A program made the translations under genes and the position numbers. Shown piece after piece: positions 1-8,376 of a stretch of 64,000 bases of DNA (its first letter is position 1; every line of letters starts with the position of its first letter). Location: the NCBI RefSeq assembly GCF_026343335.1, contig NZ_JAPELX010000001.1, forward strand, positions 6,944,001-7,008,000, read 5' to 3'. A model generated the notes under the pieces. It worked only from the letters and a program-made list of their open reading frames with translations. It was not told where the DNA came from and did no database searches. This DNA is from Streptomyces sp. NBC_00078. GTDB taxonomy: Bacteria > Actinomycetota > Actinomycetes > Streptomycetales > Streptomycetaceae.

Positions 1-586
1 CGGCCCCGGCCAGGACACTCGCGATCTCGGTACCGCTGTTACCGGCGCCGACCACCAGGACGTCCCGCCCGCGGTACGGGGCCGGAGAGCGGTAGTGGGC
101 CGAGTGCAGCAGGGTGCCGGTGAACATCGAACGCCCGGGCCAGCGGGGGAGGTTCGGGGTATGGCAGCGGCCGGTGGCCACCACGACCGCGCCAGTGGGC
201 AGCGGACCGTCGGGGGTGTGGACCAGCCACTGTGCTCCCGAACCGGGCTCGGCCCGTTCGATGCGCTCCACCGGGGTGGTCAACCGGACGTCCAGTCGGT
301 GATGGGCCACGTAGCGCTCCAGGTACCGCACATAGTCGTCCCGGCTCACCCACGGGCCCGCCTGGCGCGGCACCGACAGGCCGGGGAGCTTCGACGTGCC
401 GGGAGTCGTATGCAGGCGTAGGTGGTCATAGCGCTGCGCCCAGCTCGCTCCCACGCGGTCCGACCGTTCCAGGATCACGGTCGGCTCTCCGGAGCGGTTC
501 AGCAGCGCGGCGGCCGCCAGGCCGTGGGGGCCGGCTCCGATCACGATCGGGGGAGCGCTGAGGTCTCGTCGTGGTGTCGGGGGCAT
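1..586 (-). CDS. FAD-dependent monooxygenase, C-terminus off the left edge
   Basis: This is the N-terminal 195 codons of a flavin-containing monooxygenase or NAD(P)H-dependent flavoprotein oxidoreductase; the rest lies left of the window. The FAD site IGAGPHGLAAAAL is near residue 15 and a second GAGNSGTE nucleotide-binding motif is near residue 185, the spacing expected for an FMO/Baeyer-Villiger fold. The ATG at 586 has an AGGAGG directly upstream, only about 2 nt away, so a slightly different start is possible. It is divergent from the ABC transporter pair at 782 across a 195-bp gap. A tailoring oxidation in the adjoining cluster is an inference; the substrate is unknown. Confidence 0.8.
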   Translation of the reverse strand, partial: MPPTPRRDLSAPPIVIGAGPHGLAAAALLNRSGEPTVILERSDRVGASWAQRYDHLRLHTTPGTSKLPGLSVPRQAGPWVSRDDYVRYLERYVAHHRLDVRLTTPVERIERAEPGSGAQWLVHTPDGPLPTGAVVVATGRCHTPNLPRWPGRSMFTGTLLHSAHYRSPAPYRGRDVLVVGAGNSGTEIASVLAGA

Positions 587-781
587 CGCCTCCTACAACG
601 GCAGACCGCGGCGCACGTCACGCCCAACTGGCAGGTAGAGAAGTGCGGGTGACCGCCGTTACACCGGTGGTACGGACTCGTTGGGCACCGGGCAGCAGAC
701 GTTGTGCGGGGGATCGGTCCGCCCAGGGCCTGACCGTTCGGGTCGGCTCGTTACATCTGTCCGATCTTTCGAGGGGCTCAT

Positions 782-1417
782 GTGCAGGCAGTAACGACGC
801 GCCACCGGCCACGGCTGCGGATCAGCGGAGTCCGCAAGGCGTTCGGCGGCAGGCAGGTCCTGCGCGATGTGGATCTTGATGTGTCTGCCGGGACGCTGGT
901 GGGAGTCGTCGGCGAGAACGGGGCGGGGAAGAGCACCCTGTTGCAGATCGCCGTGGGACACCTCGCACCCGACGGCGGAACGGTGGCACGGACCGGGGCG
1001 GTGGGGTACTGCCCGCAACGGGCTGTACTGAACGATGCGTTCACCGTCGGACAGCATCTGCGGTTGTTCCAGATGGCCTATCGTCTGCCGACACTGGAGC
1101 GCGCCGGCGAGCTGATGGAGCTGCTGGCGTTGACGGGCTGCCGGCGACAGCAGGTCGGCGAACTCAGTGGTGGCACGCGACAGAAGCTGAACCTGCTGAT
1201 CGCTCTCATGCACGATCCGCAGTTGCTGGTCCTGGACGAGCCCTACCAGGGCTTCGACTGGGACACCCATCAGCGGTTCTGGACCCTGGCCGCCGACCTG
1301 CGTGATCAGGGCCGGTCGATCGTCGTGGTCTCTCACCTGCTGCACGACCTGCACCACTTCGACGCGATCGCTCACCTGCGCCAGGGCCGTCTGCACTTCG
1401 AGGGGACCGACCATTGA
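782..1417 (+). CDS. ABC transporter ATP-binding protein
   Basis: A 211-residue nucleotide-binding subunit that would power the permease encoded next to it. Walker A GENGAGKS is at residues 44-51, the signature LSGGTRQK at 128-135, Walker B LLVLDEP around 148-154 and the switch histidine H185. The GTG start is supported by GAGGGG six bases upstream. Its stop codon overlaps the TTG start of the permease, so the two are translationally coupled. The length and single-domain form fit the small two-gene exporters found beside actinomycete biosynthetic clusters. Export of, or immunity to, the product of Region 1 is an inference from position. Confidence 0.9.
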   Translation: MQAVTTRHRPRLRISGVRKAFGGRQVLRDVDLDVSAGTLVGVVGENGAGKSTLLQIAVGHLAPDGGTVARTGAVGYCPQRAVLNDAFTVGQHLRLFQMAYRLPTLERAGELMELLALTGCRRQQVGELSGGTRQKLNLLIALMHDPQLLVLDEPYQGFDWDTHQRFWTLAADLRDQGRSIVVVSHLLHDLHHFDAIAHLRQGRLHFEGTDH

Positions 1418-2205
1418 GGCTCTCCTGGACGGCATTCACCGAACTGCTGCGCTGTGCTCTGCTGGGCCACCTGCGCAACCGGCTGGCCCTGGTTCTGGCG
1501 GTCGCGTTCATCCCCGTCTGGATCGCGGTGGCACGCCTGTGCACCTCCGACCAAGTGGTGCGCATCCGGCTGGACGCCATCAGCGCCCGCATCTCCGCTC
1601 CGGCCAGCCAGGTGGGGCAGGTGGCCAGCGCGCTGGGTGCCGTCACCATGGTCGCCGGCTTCATCACCTTCACCGAGACCTTCCAGTCGCGGCAGATGGA
1701 CCGCCGTCTGCTGCTGGCCGGCTACCCCCGGCTGCCGATGCTGCTGGCGAAGCTTGCCGCCGTCGCAACCACCGCGGCCCTGCTGGCCCTCTACACCACG
1801 ATCCTGCTGTGGATCTCCCTGCCCGTACGCCACGCGTTCCCCTTGGCGCTGGCCCTTGCGGGCGCCGGCCTCGTCTACGGCGGCATCGGCCTTCTGCTCG
1901 GCTCTCTGGTCCGCGGCGAGTTGGAGGGCTTCTTCCTCATCATCATGCTCAGCCTGGTCGACACCGGCCTGCAGAATCCCGTCTTCAACACGCTCATGGA
2001 TGTGGCCGGCGTGTCCGCGCTTCCCCTGTACGGCGTGAACCAGCTGGCGCTGAGCTCAGCCCTCACCTCCCAGAGTGCCTGGGCCCATGGCTTGCTCTCC
2101 CTCACCTGGTCCGCAGCGACCGGCGCCCTGGCGCTGCTCGTCCTCCACACCCACCGCCCTTCCCGCTCCCCGTGGTCCCGCGGGACGAAGGTCCCGGCAG
2201 GGTGA
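1414..2205 (+). CDS. ABC transporter permease
   Basis: A 263-residue integral membrane protein with about six hydrophobic segments (for example around residues 20-40, 75-95, 105-135, 145-170 and 225-245), consistent with an ABC-2-like permease. It starts at a TTG that overlaps the TGA of the ATPase gene (bases TTGA), which is strong evidence for coupled translation and a joint complex. The C-terminus is basic and cytoplasmic. It converges with the ligase gene ending at 2396; the 190 bp between them show no clear terminator hairpin. The transported substrate cannot be read from the sequence. Confidence 0.8.
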   Translation: MRLSWTAFTELLRCALLGHLRNRLALVLAVAFIPVWIAVARLCTSDQVVRIRLDAISARISAPASQVGQVASALGAVTMVAGFITFTETFQSRQMDRRLLLAGYPRLPMLLAKLAAVATTAALLALYTTILLWISLPVRHAFPLALALAGAGLVYGGIGLLLGSLVRGELEGFFLIIMLSLVDTGLQNPVFNTLMDVAGVSALPLYGVNQLALSSALTSQSAWAHGLLSLTWSAATGALALLVLHTHRPSRSPWSRGTKVPAG

Positions 2206-2395
2206 TCACGGTGGTCTTCCTCCCGGGCCCTCGTTGCCGGCCCCAGGGGCTGTCCCACCACCGGTGTGCGCAAGGCTGTTGAGGCCGGTGTCGTGCTGCT
2301 CCGCATCGCCGTGGAGAGCGCCTGGTGCGCGCCCTGTGGTGACCGGTCGGCGCCTGGCCTTCGGGGTAGTGGCGGAGGGGTGTGGCGGCAGGTCG

Positions 2396-4090
2396 TCACC
2401 CGCCTCCTGACCGGTCCGGGACGCGGTGCTGAATCGCCCGGGCGGCCAGGGTGCGATGACAGATCTTGCCGGTGGGCCCGAGGGGCATCTCCTCCACCAC
2501 CAGGAGGAGTTCGGGGAGTTTGCGGCGGGCCAGGCCGCGGTTCAGCAGATGGGTGGTGAGGTCGGACAGGCTGAGGGTGGGGGCGCCGGGTGCCGTGCGG
2601 AGGCAGGCGCACAGGCGTTCGCCGAGGGCCGGGTCGGGTACCGGGACGCAGACCGCCTCGGCCACCGCTGGATGGCTGCCGAGTTCGCGTTCGACCTCGG
2701 CGAGGCTGATGTTGAGACCGCCGCGGATCACGATGCGCTTGAGCCGTCCCAGGACGTGCAGCCGTCCGTGCTCGTCCAGCCGGCCGAGGTCGCCGGTGCG
2801 CACCCAGCCGTCCGGCGTGCGGTAAAGGGCGTCCAGTTCAGGCGCGTTGACGTAGCACATCGGCGTCATGGGGCCTCTGGCCTCGATCTGGCCGGTGTGC
2901 CCGGTGGCCAGGGGCGTGCCGTCGGGGCCGGTGATCCGGATGCGGGCGACCGTGGGGTCGGGGGTGCCGACGCTGTCGCCGGGAGGGAGGTACTCGCCCG
3001 CGGTGTGGCAGTTCACGCCGTCCGAGGAGCCGTAGACGGTCACCACCGGCCGGGCGAACCGCCTGAGGCACGCGTCAGCGGTCGCTGCGGGCAGCGCCGC
3101 GCCGCTGGAGACGACGGCACACAGCGACGAGGTGTCCTCCTCGGGCCGGGGCGGGAGGTCGGCGAGCCGGCGGAGCATCGTGGGCACCGCGAAGAGGTGG
3201 GTGGGGCGGTGCTCGGCGACCAGCCGCAGCGCGCCCTCCGCGTCGAACCCCGACTGCACGATCAGAGTGCCGCCGAGGACTGCGAGGGTGACGGGCGTGC
3301 CGAGGGAGCCGAAGGAGGAGGCCAGCGGGACGAGGACGAGGTGACGGGGCGGCACCGAGGAGTCCGGGTGGAGCGCCCGGACGTAGCGGGCCCTGCCGCC
3401 GGCCAGGGCGTGATGGCTGTAGGCGACCATCTTCGGCTCGGCCTCGGTACCCGAGGACACCAGGATGCGGGCGGGGCCGTACGGATCCGTCGGCCGGTGC
3501 CGCCGGCCGTGCCGGGCCCGGGGGTGCGGGGCGGCGTGTAGCCCCTGGGTCCGTCCCTCGCCGGGACCGGGTACGAACACGGTGCGCAAGTGGGGAAGGT
3601 CCACGACGACCCGCGCCTGAGGCGCCCCGGTGAGGACGGCGGCGCGGGCCCGTGAGCGGGCGAGCGGCGCCCGCAGGTCGTGGTCGTCGCCGCCCGGAGG
3701 GAGAGGGAGGGCCACCGCGCCGATCGCGTACACGGCGAGTTCCGCTGCGACGGCGTCGCGTCCGTTGGGCAGCCGCAGCGCCACCACGTCCCCGGCCCCC
3801 AGGCCCGTCTGCTCGAACACGGCGGCGATGCGGCGCACCTCGGTGTCGAGGGCCGCGTAGGACAGCACCCCGGCGTCGTCCACCAGCGCCTCACGGTCCG
3901 GGTGTTCCCGGACATGGGCGGTGAACAGGCCGTACAGGTCGGTGTCCGGGCACACGCCTGCTGCCACCCAGGCCCGTCGCCGGTCGTGGGGCACGAGGTC
4001 GGGGAAGGGGACTCCGGAGCGTGAGGTCCACACCGGTTGCTCGGTATCTGTCGTACCCGTCGTCTCGGGCGCGGTGGGGGCGGCTGTCAT
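2396..4090 (-). CDS. AMP-dependent acyl ligase (ANL superfamily)
   Basis: A 564-residue adenylate-forming enzyme that would activate a carboxylic acid as acyl-AMP and pass it to CoA or a carrier protein. The P-loop motif SSGTEAEPK is at residues 212-220, then the VYGSSDG acid-binding region, YRTPDGWVRTGDLG, the hinge GRLKRIVIRGG and the C-terminal catalytic TGK (PLGPTGKI). The ATG at 4090 overlaps the stop of the CoA-transferase gene (ATGA). An upstream extension in the same frame exists but would run through that gene and is rejected. It is the last gene of the minus-strand operon. The substrate is unknown; a second ligase lies at 6799-8376. Confidence 0.85.
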   Translation of the reverse strand: MTAAPTAPETTGTTDTEQPVWTSRSGVPFPDLVPHDRRRAWVAAGVCPDTDLYGLFTAHVREHPDREALVDDAGVLSYAALDTEVRRIAAVFEQTGLGAGDVVALRLPNGRDAVAAELAVYAIGAVALPLPPGGDDHDLRAPLARSRARAAVLTGAPQARVVVDLPHLRTVFVPGPGEGRTQGLHAAPHPRARHGRRHRPTDPYGPARILVSSGTEAEPKMVAYSHHALAGGRARYVRALHPDSSVPPRHLVLVPLASSFGSLGTPVTLAVLGGTLIVQSGFDAEGALRLVAEHRPTHLFAVPTMLRRLADLPPRPEEDTSSLCAVVSSGAALPAATADACLRRFARPVVTVYGSSDGVNCHTAGEYLPPGDSVGTPDPTVARIRITGPDGTPLATGHTGQIEARGPMTPMCYVNAPELDALYRTPDGWVRTGDLGRLDEHGRLHVLGRLKRIVIRGGLNISLAEVERELGSHPAVAEAVCVPVPDPALGERLCACLRTAPGAPTLSLSDLTTHLLNRGLARRKLPELLLVVEEMPLGPTGKICHRTLAARAIQHRVPDRSGGG

Positions 4091-5880
4091 GTGAACTCCC
4101 ACGGTGTGTACGGGCGGGCGTAGCCGCCGGCCGGGTCCGGCGGCGCGACGGCTTTCCGGAAGGCGGCGTCGTGGGGCAGATCGGACAGGTCGGTCAGCAC
4201 GGGTGTCGCCGTCAGCCCGGCCTCGGTCAGTCGCGCCCGCCACTCCTCGGTCGTGCGGCGGGTGAAGCGGGCCGCGACCTCCCGCGCGGACGCGATGTCG
4301 GCGCCGTCCAGGAGGCGGCGCACCCCCTCGGGGTGCTGCCGGGCACGGGGGCCGAGGTACAGGTGGCCGTCCGCCGTGCGCAACGGCCGGTCCAGTGGCG
4401 TCCAGCGGACCCGGTGCGCGGCGCGGGGCACCAGGGCGCCCGCGGAGAGCAGACAGGAGTGGACCTGGCTGCCCCGGTGGGTCGCCTCACGGACGGTCAG
4501 CGCGGTCAGCACGCCCTGGGCGCACACCAGCCCGCCGAGCACGTCGGTGAGGGTCATCAGGGACGGGGCCGCGGGTTCGTCGGCCGGTCGTACCGCGGCG
4601 GCGAGTCCGCTGTGCACCTGGGCGAGGTAGTCGGTGCCCACGGGGGGCCGGTCACCGAAGGCGTCGCCGAAGCCGGATGCCCAGGCGTAGACCAGACCGG
4701 GGCTCCCGGGCAGCAGGTCGGAGGCGGCCAGGCCGAGACGGGAGGCTTTCCCGGGGGCCCAGTTGTGCAGGAACACGTCGGCGTCGGCGGTCAGGGTGCG
4801 GATGGTGCGGCAGCCCTGTGCGGTGGTGAGGTCGGCCTCGATCACCGGCTTTCCCGCGTTGAGCGCCAGGAACCGGGCCGAGCACTCTCCCGCCAGCGGG
4901 GGGAGCCAGCGCATCGGGTCGCCGCCGGGCGGCTCGATCCGTACGACGTCGGCGCCCAGCATCCGCAGGATGTGCCCGGCGAGCGGGCCCTGCACCCTGC
5001 GGGTGGACTCCACGACCCGCATCCCGGTCAGGGGCAGGTCGGCGTCGCGGGCCGGGCGCGGGGAGGGGACCTCGGCGGCGCTGTCCGCATGCGGCCCACG
5101 GCCCCGTGCAGGTTCCGGCCAGGGGGCCAGTTCCCAGGGCTCAGGGTGGACGGCGGAGGCGGGGCCGGAACGTACGACGAGGAGGCTGACCCCGCTGTGG
5201 TGTGCGGCGGCGCGCAGATCCGGCAGTGTGTGACGGCGTGCGGCCTGCCGCAGCGCCTCGGGCAGGGGACAGACGGCGGTGGCGAACCGTTGCTGGAAGG
5301 GCAGCCAGCCGCGGCCCGCGACGGCGGGCGCCGCACCGAGCCGGACCCAGAACTCCCGCCAGGCGTCAGGGTCGAGGGTCTCGACCTCCACCCGGACACC
5401 GTCGGAGGTGATCAGGGTCGCAAGTCCGCCCGCCTGCCCTTCGGAGCCAGGTGGGAGCCGAGGTTCGGGCGGGCCACCACTCCCCCCGGCCGTCGCGGCG
5501 GCGAGGTACTGGCCGACCGCCAGCAGCGCTCCCTGAGCCACCGAGGTCCTCACCTCGCACAGGTCCAGCCCGCGGGCCCGCCCGACGCGCAGGGCGGTGG
5601 CGCCCAGGGCGGCGAGCACCCCTGCCACGACTGAGGCGTAGTCGACTGCCAGCGAGGCGGGGCCGCCCGTGGCCCGGCCGTGGACGTGCATCAGACCGCA
5701 GGCGGCCTGTACGGCACGCTCGTCCGGCAGGTCCGTTGCGACGGGGCCCGCCCAGTCGATGTGGAGCCGCACCGGGTCCGGGGCCCCCTCCGGCAGGGCC
5801 TGTGCGGTGTGCCGCAGCAGACGCTCCGCGACGGTGGTGGCGACGGCCGGCCGGACCTCGGCCCGCAGTCCCGGCGTCAC
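4087..5880 (-). CDS. CaiB/BaiF (class III) CoA transferase, extended
   Basis: A 597-residue class III CoA transferase, well above the roughly 400 residues of the usual family member. The C-terminal half carries the family opening MRVVESTRRVQGPLAGHIL followed by LGADVVRIEPPGGDPMRW, and a probable catalytic Asp in VGTDYLAQ. The N-terminal 200 residues (DWAGPVATDLPDERA, CGLMHVHGRATGGPASLAVDYASVVAG) resemble part of a second, degenerate CaiB domain. The GTG start overlaps the methyltransferase stop (GTGA) and the stop overlaps the next ligase (ATGA). It probably moves CoA between carboxylates made by the neighbouring ligases; the acids are not identifiable. Confidence 0.8.
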   Translation of the reverse strand: MTPGLRAEVRPAVATTVAERLLRHTAQALPEGAPDPVRLHIDWAGPVATDLPDERAVQAACGLMHVHGRATGGPASLAVDYASVVAGVLAALGATALRVGRARGLDLCEVRTSVAQGALLAVGQYLAAATAGGSGGPPEPRLPPGSEGQAGGLATLITSDGVRVEVETLDPDAWREFWVRLGAAPAVAGRGWLPFQQRFATAVCPLPEALRQAARRHTLPDLRAAAHHSGVSLLVVRSGPASAVHPEPWELAPWPEPARGRGPHADSAAEVPSPRPARDADLPLTGMRVVESTRRVQGPLAGHILRMLGADVVRIEPPGGDPMRWLPPLAGECSARFLALNAGKPVIEADLTTAQGCRTIRTLTADADVFLHNWAPGKASRLGLAASDLLPGSPGLVYAWASGFGDAFGDRPPVGTDYLAQVHSGLAAAVRPADEPAAPSLMTLTDVLGGLVCAQGVLTALTVREATHRGSQVHSCLLSAGALVPRAAHRVRWTPLDRPLRTADGHLYLGPRARQHPEGVRRLLDGADIASAREVAARFTRRTTEEWRARLTEAGLTATPVLTDLSDLPHDAAFRKAVAPPDPAGGYARPYTPWEFT

Positions 5881-6740
5881 GGTCGCTCCTCGGCGGGCCG
5901 ACGGCCCTGTACGGAGTAGAAGACACTGGAGGCGGCACGGAAGGACGGGTCCCGCATCAGGTCCCGCACCCGTTCCAGGTCGTCGTCGGTCATGCCCTGG
6001 TCCTTGAGCCGGTCCCGGAGGTTGCGGGTGTGGTTCAGTTGGAGCCCCAGGCCGGGGTCCTGTGCGTGTCGTACGCCGATGTGGAGGTGGACGTCGAGGG
6101 CGGTCAGTCCGGCCGCCCGCATGGCGGCGGGTGCTTTCCGTGCCCAATTCGGGTCGCTGCCCGCGGCGCGCAGCGCCGCCGTCTTGGCCTGGAGGAACCG
6201 GACATACAGCGCCTCGGCCTGTGGGTTCGGGGTGAGCAGCGGCGGTTCGTAGGAGGCGTCGATTTCGTCGATCTGCAGCAGGCCGCCGGGTTTGAGGGCG
6301 CGCACCAGCTTGCGCAGGACGGTGTCGCGCGAGGGCACGTGCTGGAGGACCAGGCGGCCCACCACCAGGTCGTAGGCTCCCTCCGGGAGCGGGTCGTGGG
6401 CGACGTCGAGGGCAGCGGACTCCAGGCCCGGGCCGGTTACCAGGCCGCGTGGGTCGAGGTCGGTGGCGAGCACGGAGCCGCCCGGTGCGACCCGGTCCGC
6501 CAGCCAGCGCGCGATGCTGCCACCGCCGGCACCGACCTCCAGACAGCGCCACCCCGGACCGACGCCGGCGGCGGCCAGCCGGGGCAGGGTCACCGGGTCG
6601 TACGCGGCAGCCAGGCAGCGGTGCTGGTCGCGGCTGTGCGCGGTGCCGTTGCCGAAGACCGCGCGGGCGCCTTCCCCGGCGTGGGACGGCTCCCGGGCGT
6701 CAGACGGTCGCGGCACGGTGTCGGGAGACGGCTGGGGCAC
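5877..6740 (-). CDS. SAM-dependent methyltransferase (class I)
   Basis: A 287-residue Rossmann-fold methyltransferase. Motif I CLEVGAGGGSIARWL lies near residues 67-80, followed by the acidic LATDLDP (motif II) and a helix-rich C-terminal half. The GTG start at 6740 has a GAGAGGAG ribosome-binding site. The stop overlaps the start of the CoA transferase. The sequence resembles the ubiE/'methyltransferase domain 25' type used on small molecules; whether it makes an O-, N- or C-methyl group cannot be told. It sits in an operon with ligases and a prenyltransferase, so tailoring of the same product is likely. Confidence 0.85.
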   Translation of the reverse strand: MPQPSPDTVPRPSDAREPSHAGEGARAVFGNGTAHSRDQHRCLAAAYDPVTLPRLAAAGVGPGWRCLEVGAGGGSIARWLADRVAPGGSVLATDLDPRGLVTGPGLESAALDVAHDPLPEGAYDLVVGRLVLQHVPSRDTVLRKLVRALKPGGLLQIDEIDASYEPPLLTPNPQAEALYVRFLQAKTAALRAAGSDPNWARKAPAAMRAAGLTALDVHLHIGVRHAQDPGLGLQLNHTRNLRDRLKDQGMTDDDLERVRDLMRDPSFRAASSVFYSVQGRRPAEERP

Positions 6741-6798
6741 GGCAGGACTCCTCTCGTCACGTGGTGGCCGGTCAGGCCCGGACGTACGTGGTGGTCTG

Positions 6799-8376
6799 TC
6801 AGGTCCAGCGGCCGGTCCCGGTGACCGCGGTACCGGTGAGGTGCCGGGCCAGAGCGGCGCGGCGCACCTTGCCGGTGCCGGTGCGAGGGACCTCGTCCCA
6901 GGTCAGGACCGCGGGCTGACGCATCGTCGGCAGCCCCTGGGCGGCCTGTTTCCAGGCATCCGGATCCAGCAGGCCGTCGGCGGTGACCACGGCCGGCAGC
7001 GGATCGCCCTCCGGGGCGCCGACGATCACGCATTCCAGGGCCTGGGGCAGCCGCTGCTCCAGCAGGTCCTCGGTCAGCAGGCAGCTCATTCCGGGCAGGG
7101 TGTCGGCCTCGCGGTCCAGGACGCTGACGCTGCCGTCGCGGTGGTGCACCCCCACATCACCCGTGGACCACCAGTCGCCGACGCGCTTGGCCTCCCAGCG
7201 TTCCTGTTCACCGACGTAGCCCAGGGCGAGGGCCGGTGTGCGGACCAGGAGCAGACCCGGGCGGCCGCGCGGCACCGGGCGCAGTGTGTCCGGGTCCACC
7301 ACGCGCAGCCGGGTCCTGCCCGGCACCGGACGGCCCAGCCGGCGCGTCGTGGAGGCGGCGTCCGGTGCGAGCGCGGAGCCCCGCGTATGGAAGCGGAACG
7401 TCAGCGGTCCGGTCTCCGTCTGGCCCCAGCCCTGCATCCACAGCGGGTGGGCGCGGCGGCTGGCGGTCAGGTACGCGCGCAGGGCGGGCGGGTGCATCGC
7501 GTCGTAGGTGCTGATGTAGAGGCGGACACGCCGGAACGGGTTGTCGAGCCGTGCGGTGAGCGGCCGCAGCCGGACGTAGGTGGCGGGCAGCGCCTCCATC
7601 ACGGTGGGCGGGTACGCCCGCAGCAACGGGTCGGCGGTGTCCGGGTCGTCGCCGGTGAGGACCACGACCCTGGCGGGTGCGAGCGCCGTCACCACCGCCG
7701 TCCAGCAGAAGGTGCGCCCGTGCGCGTACGCGCTGGCGTTGCACAGGATGTCGTCCCGGCGCAGGCCGATGCCCGGGTAGCGCACCGCCTCCAGGCGGGC
7801 CAGCTTGTGCACGAGGGTCCGCGTGGAATGGACCACGAGTTTGGGCACGCCGGTCGTCCCCGAGGTGTGGTGGATGACCAAGGGCTCGTCCTCGTGGCGC
7901 CGTACCGGTGCACCGGGGCCGGAGGCGTCCAGTGCGGCGAGGTGGGTCGCGCCGGGCACGGCGGTGTCGACGGTGACACAGACGGGGGCCGCTGCGGCGG
8001 CGTCCCGGCAGCGGGCCAGCACCGCGGAGGTGGTGATCAGCGCGGTCGGCCGCAGCCGGTGCAGCAGGGTGCGCAGGTCCTGGGCGTCCAGCCGGGCGGA
8101 CAGCTGGGCGGGCACGGCGCCGACGCGGACGGCGGCGCAGGCGAGCAGGTCGTAGTCCCAGTGGTTGTCCTTCACGATGGCCACGCGGTCCCCTGGCCGG
8201 ACCCCGGCGTCGGTGAGCCGGACGGCGGTGGCGCGGACCAGGGCGGCGAGCTCCGCGACGGTCCACCGGGTGCCCGCCTGCGGGGCGATGTCGAAGGGCC
8301 GGTCCAGGTGGAACACGGTCCGGGCGCCGCCCGCCGCCGCGTCGTCGAACAGGGTGCCCATGTCATGCGGTCGCAC
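6799..8376 (-). CDS. AMP-dependent acyl-CoA synthetase/ligase
   Basis: A 525-residue ANL-superfamily ligase. The nucleotide loop HHTSGTTGVPK ends near residue 179, with GWGQTETG (A5-like) and WWSTGDVGVHHRDG (A7/A8) further on and a C-terminal TGTGKVRR whose lysine is the expected catalytic residue. The GTG start at 8376 has GGAGGAG at good spacing and overlaps the end of the FAD gene; an ATG at 8361 is an alternative. The hydrophobic pocket sequence YAHGRTFCWTAVV is unlike typical NRPS adenylation domains, so an aryl or short alkyl acid is more likely than an amino acid. This is the second ligase of the operon. Confidence 0.85.
   Translation of the reverse strand: MRPHDMGTLFDDAAAGGARTVFHLDRPFDIAPQAGTRWTVAELAALVRATAVRLTDAGVRPGDRVAIVKDNHWDYDLLACAAVRVGAVPAQLSARLDAQDLRTLLHRLRPTALITTSAVLARCRDAAAAAPVCVTVDTAVPGATHLAALDASGPGAPVRRHEDEPLVIHHTSGTTGVPKLVVHSTRTLVHKLARLEAVRYPGIGLRRDDILCNASAYAHGRTFCWTAVVTALAPARVVVLTGDDPDTADPLLRAYPPTVMEALPATYVRLRPLTARLDNPFRRVRLYISTYDAMHPPALRAYLTASRRAHPLWMQGWGQTETGPLTFRFHTRGSALAPDAASTTRRLGRPVPGRTRLRVVDPDTLRPVPRGRPGLLLVRTPALALGYVGEQERWEAKRVGDWWSTGDVGVHHRDGSVSVLDREADTLPGMSCLLTEDLLEQRLPQALECVIVGAPEGDPLPAVVTADGLLDPDAWKQAAQGLPTMRQPAVLTWDEVPRTGTGKVRRAALARHLTGTAVTGTGRWT

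Noticed and set aside
4021..5634. 537-codon plus-strand frame opposite the CoA transferase
   Set aside because: Antisense to a gene with clear CaiB motifs; low-complexity composition typical of high-GC shadow frames.
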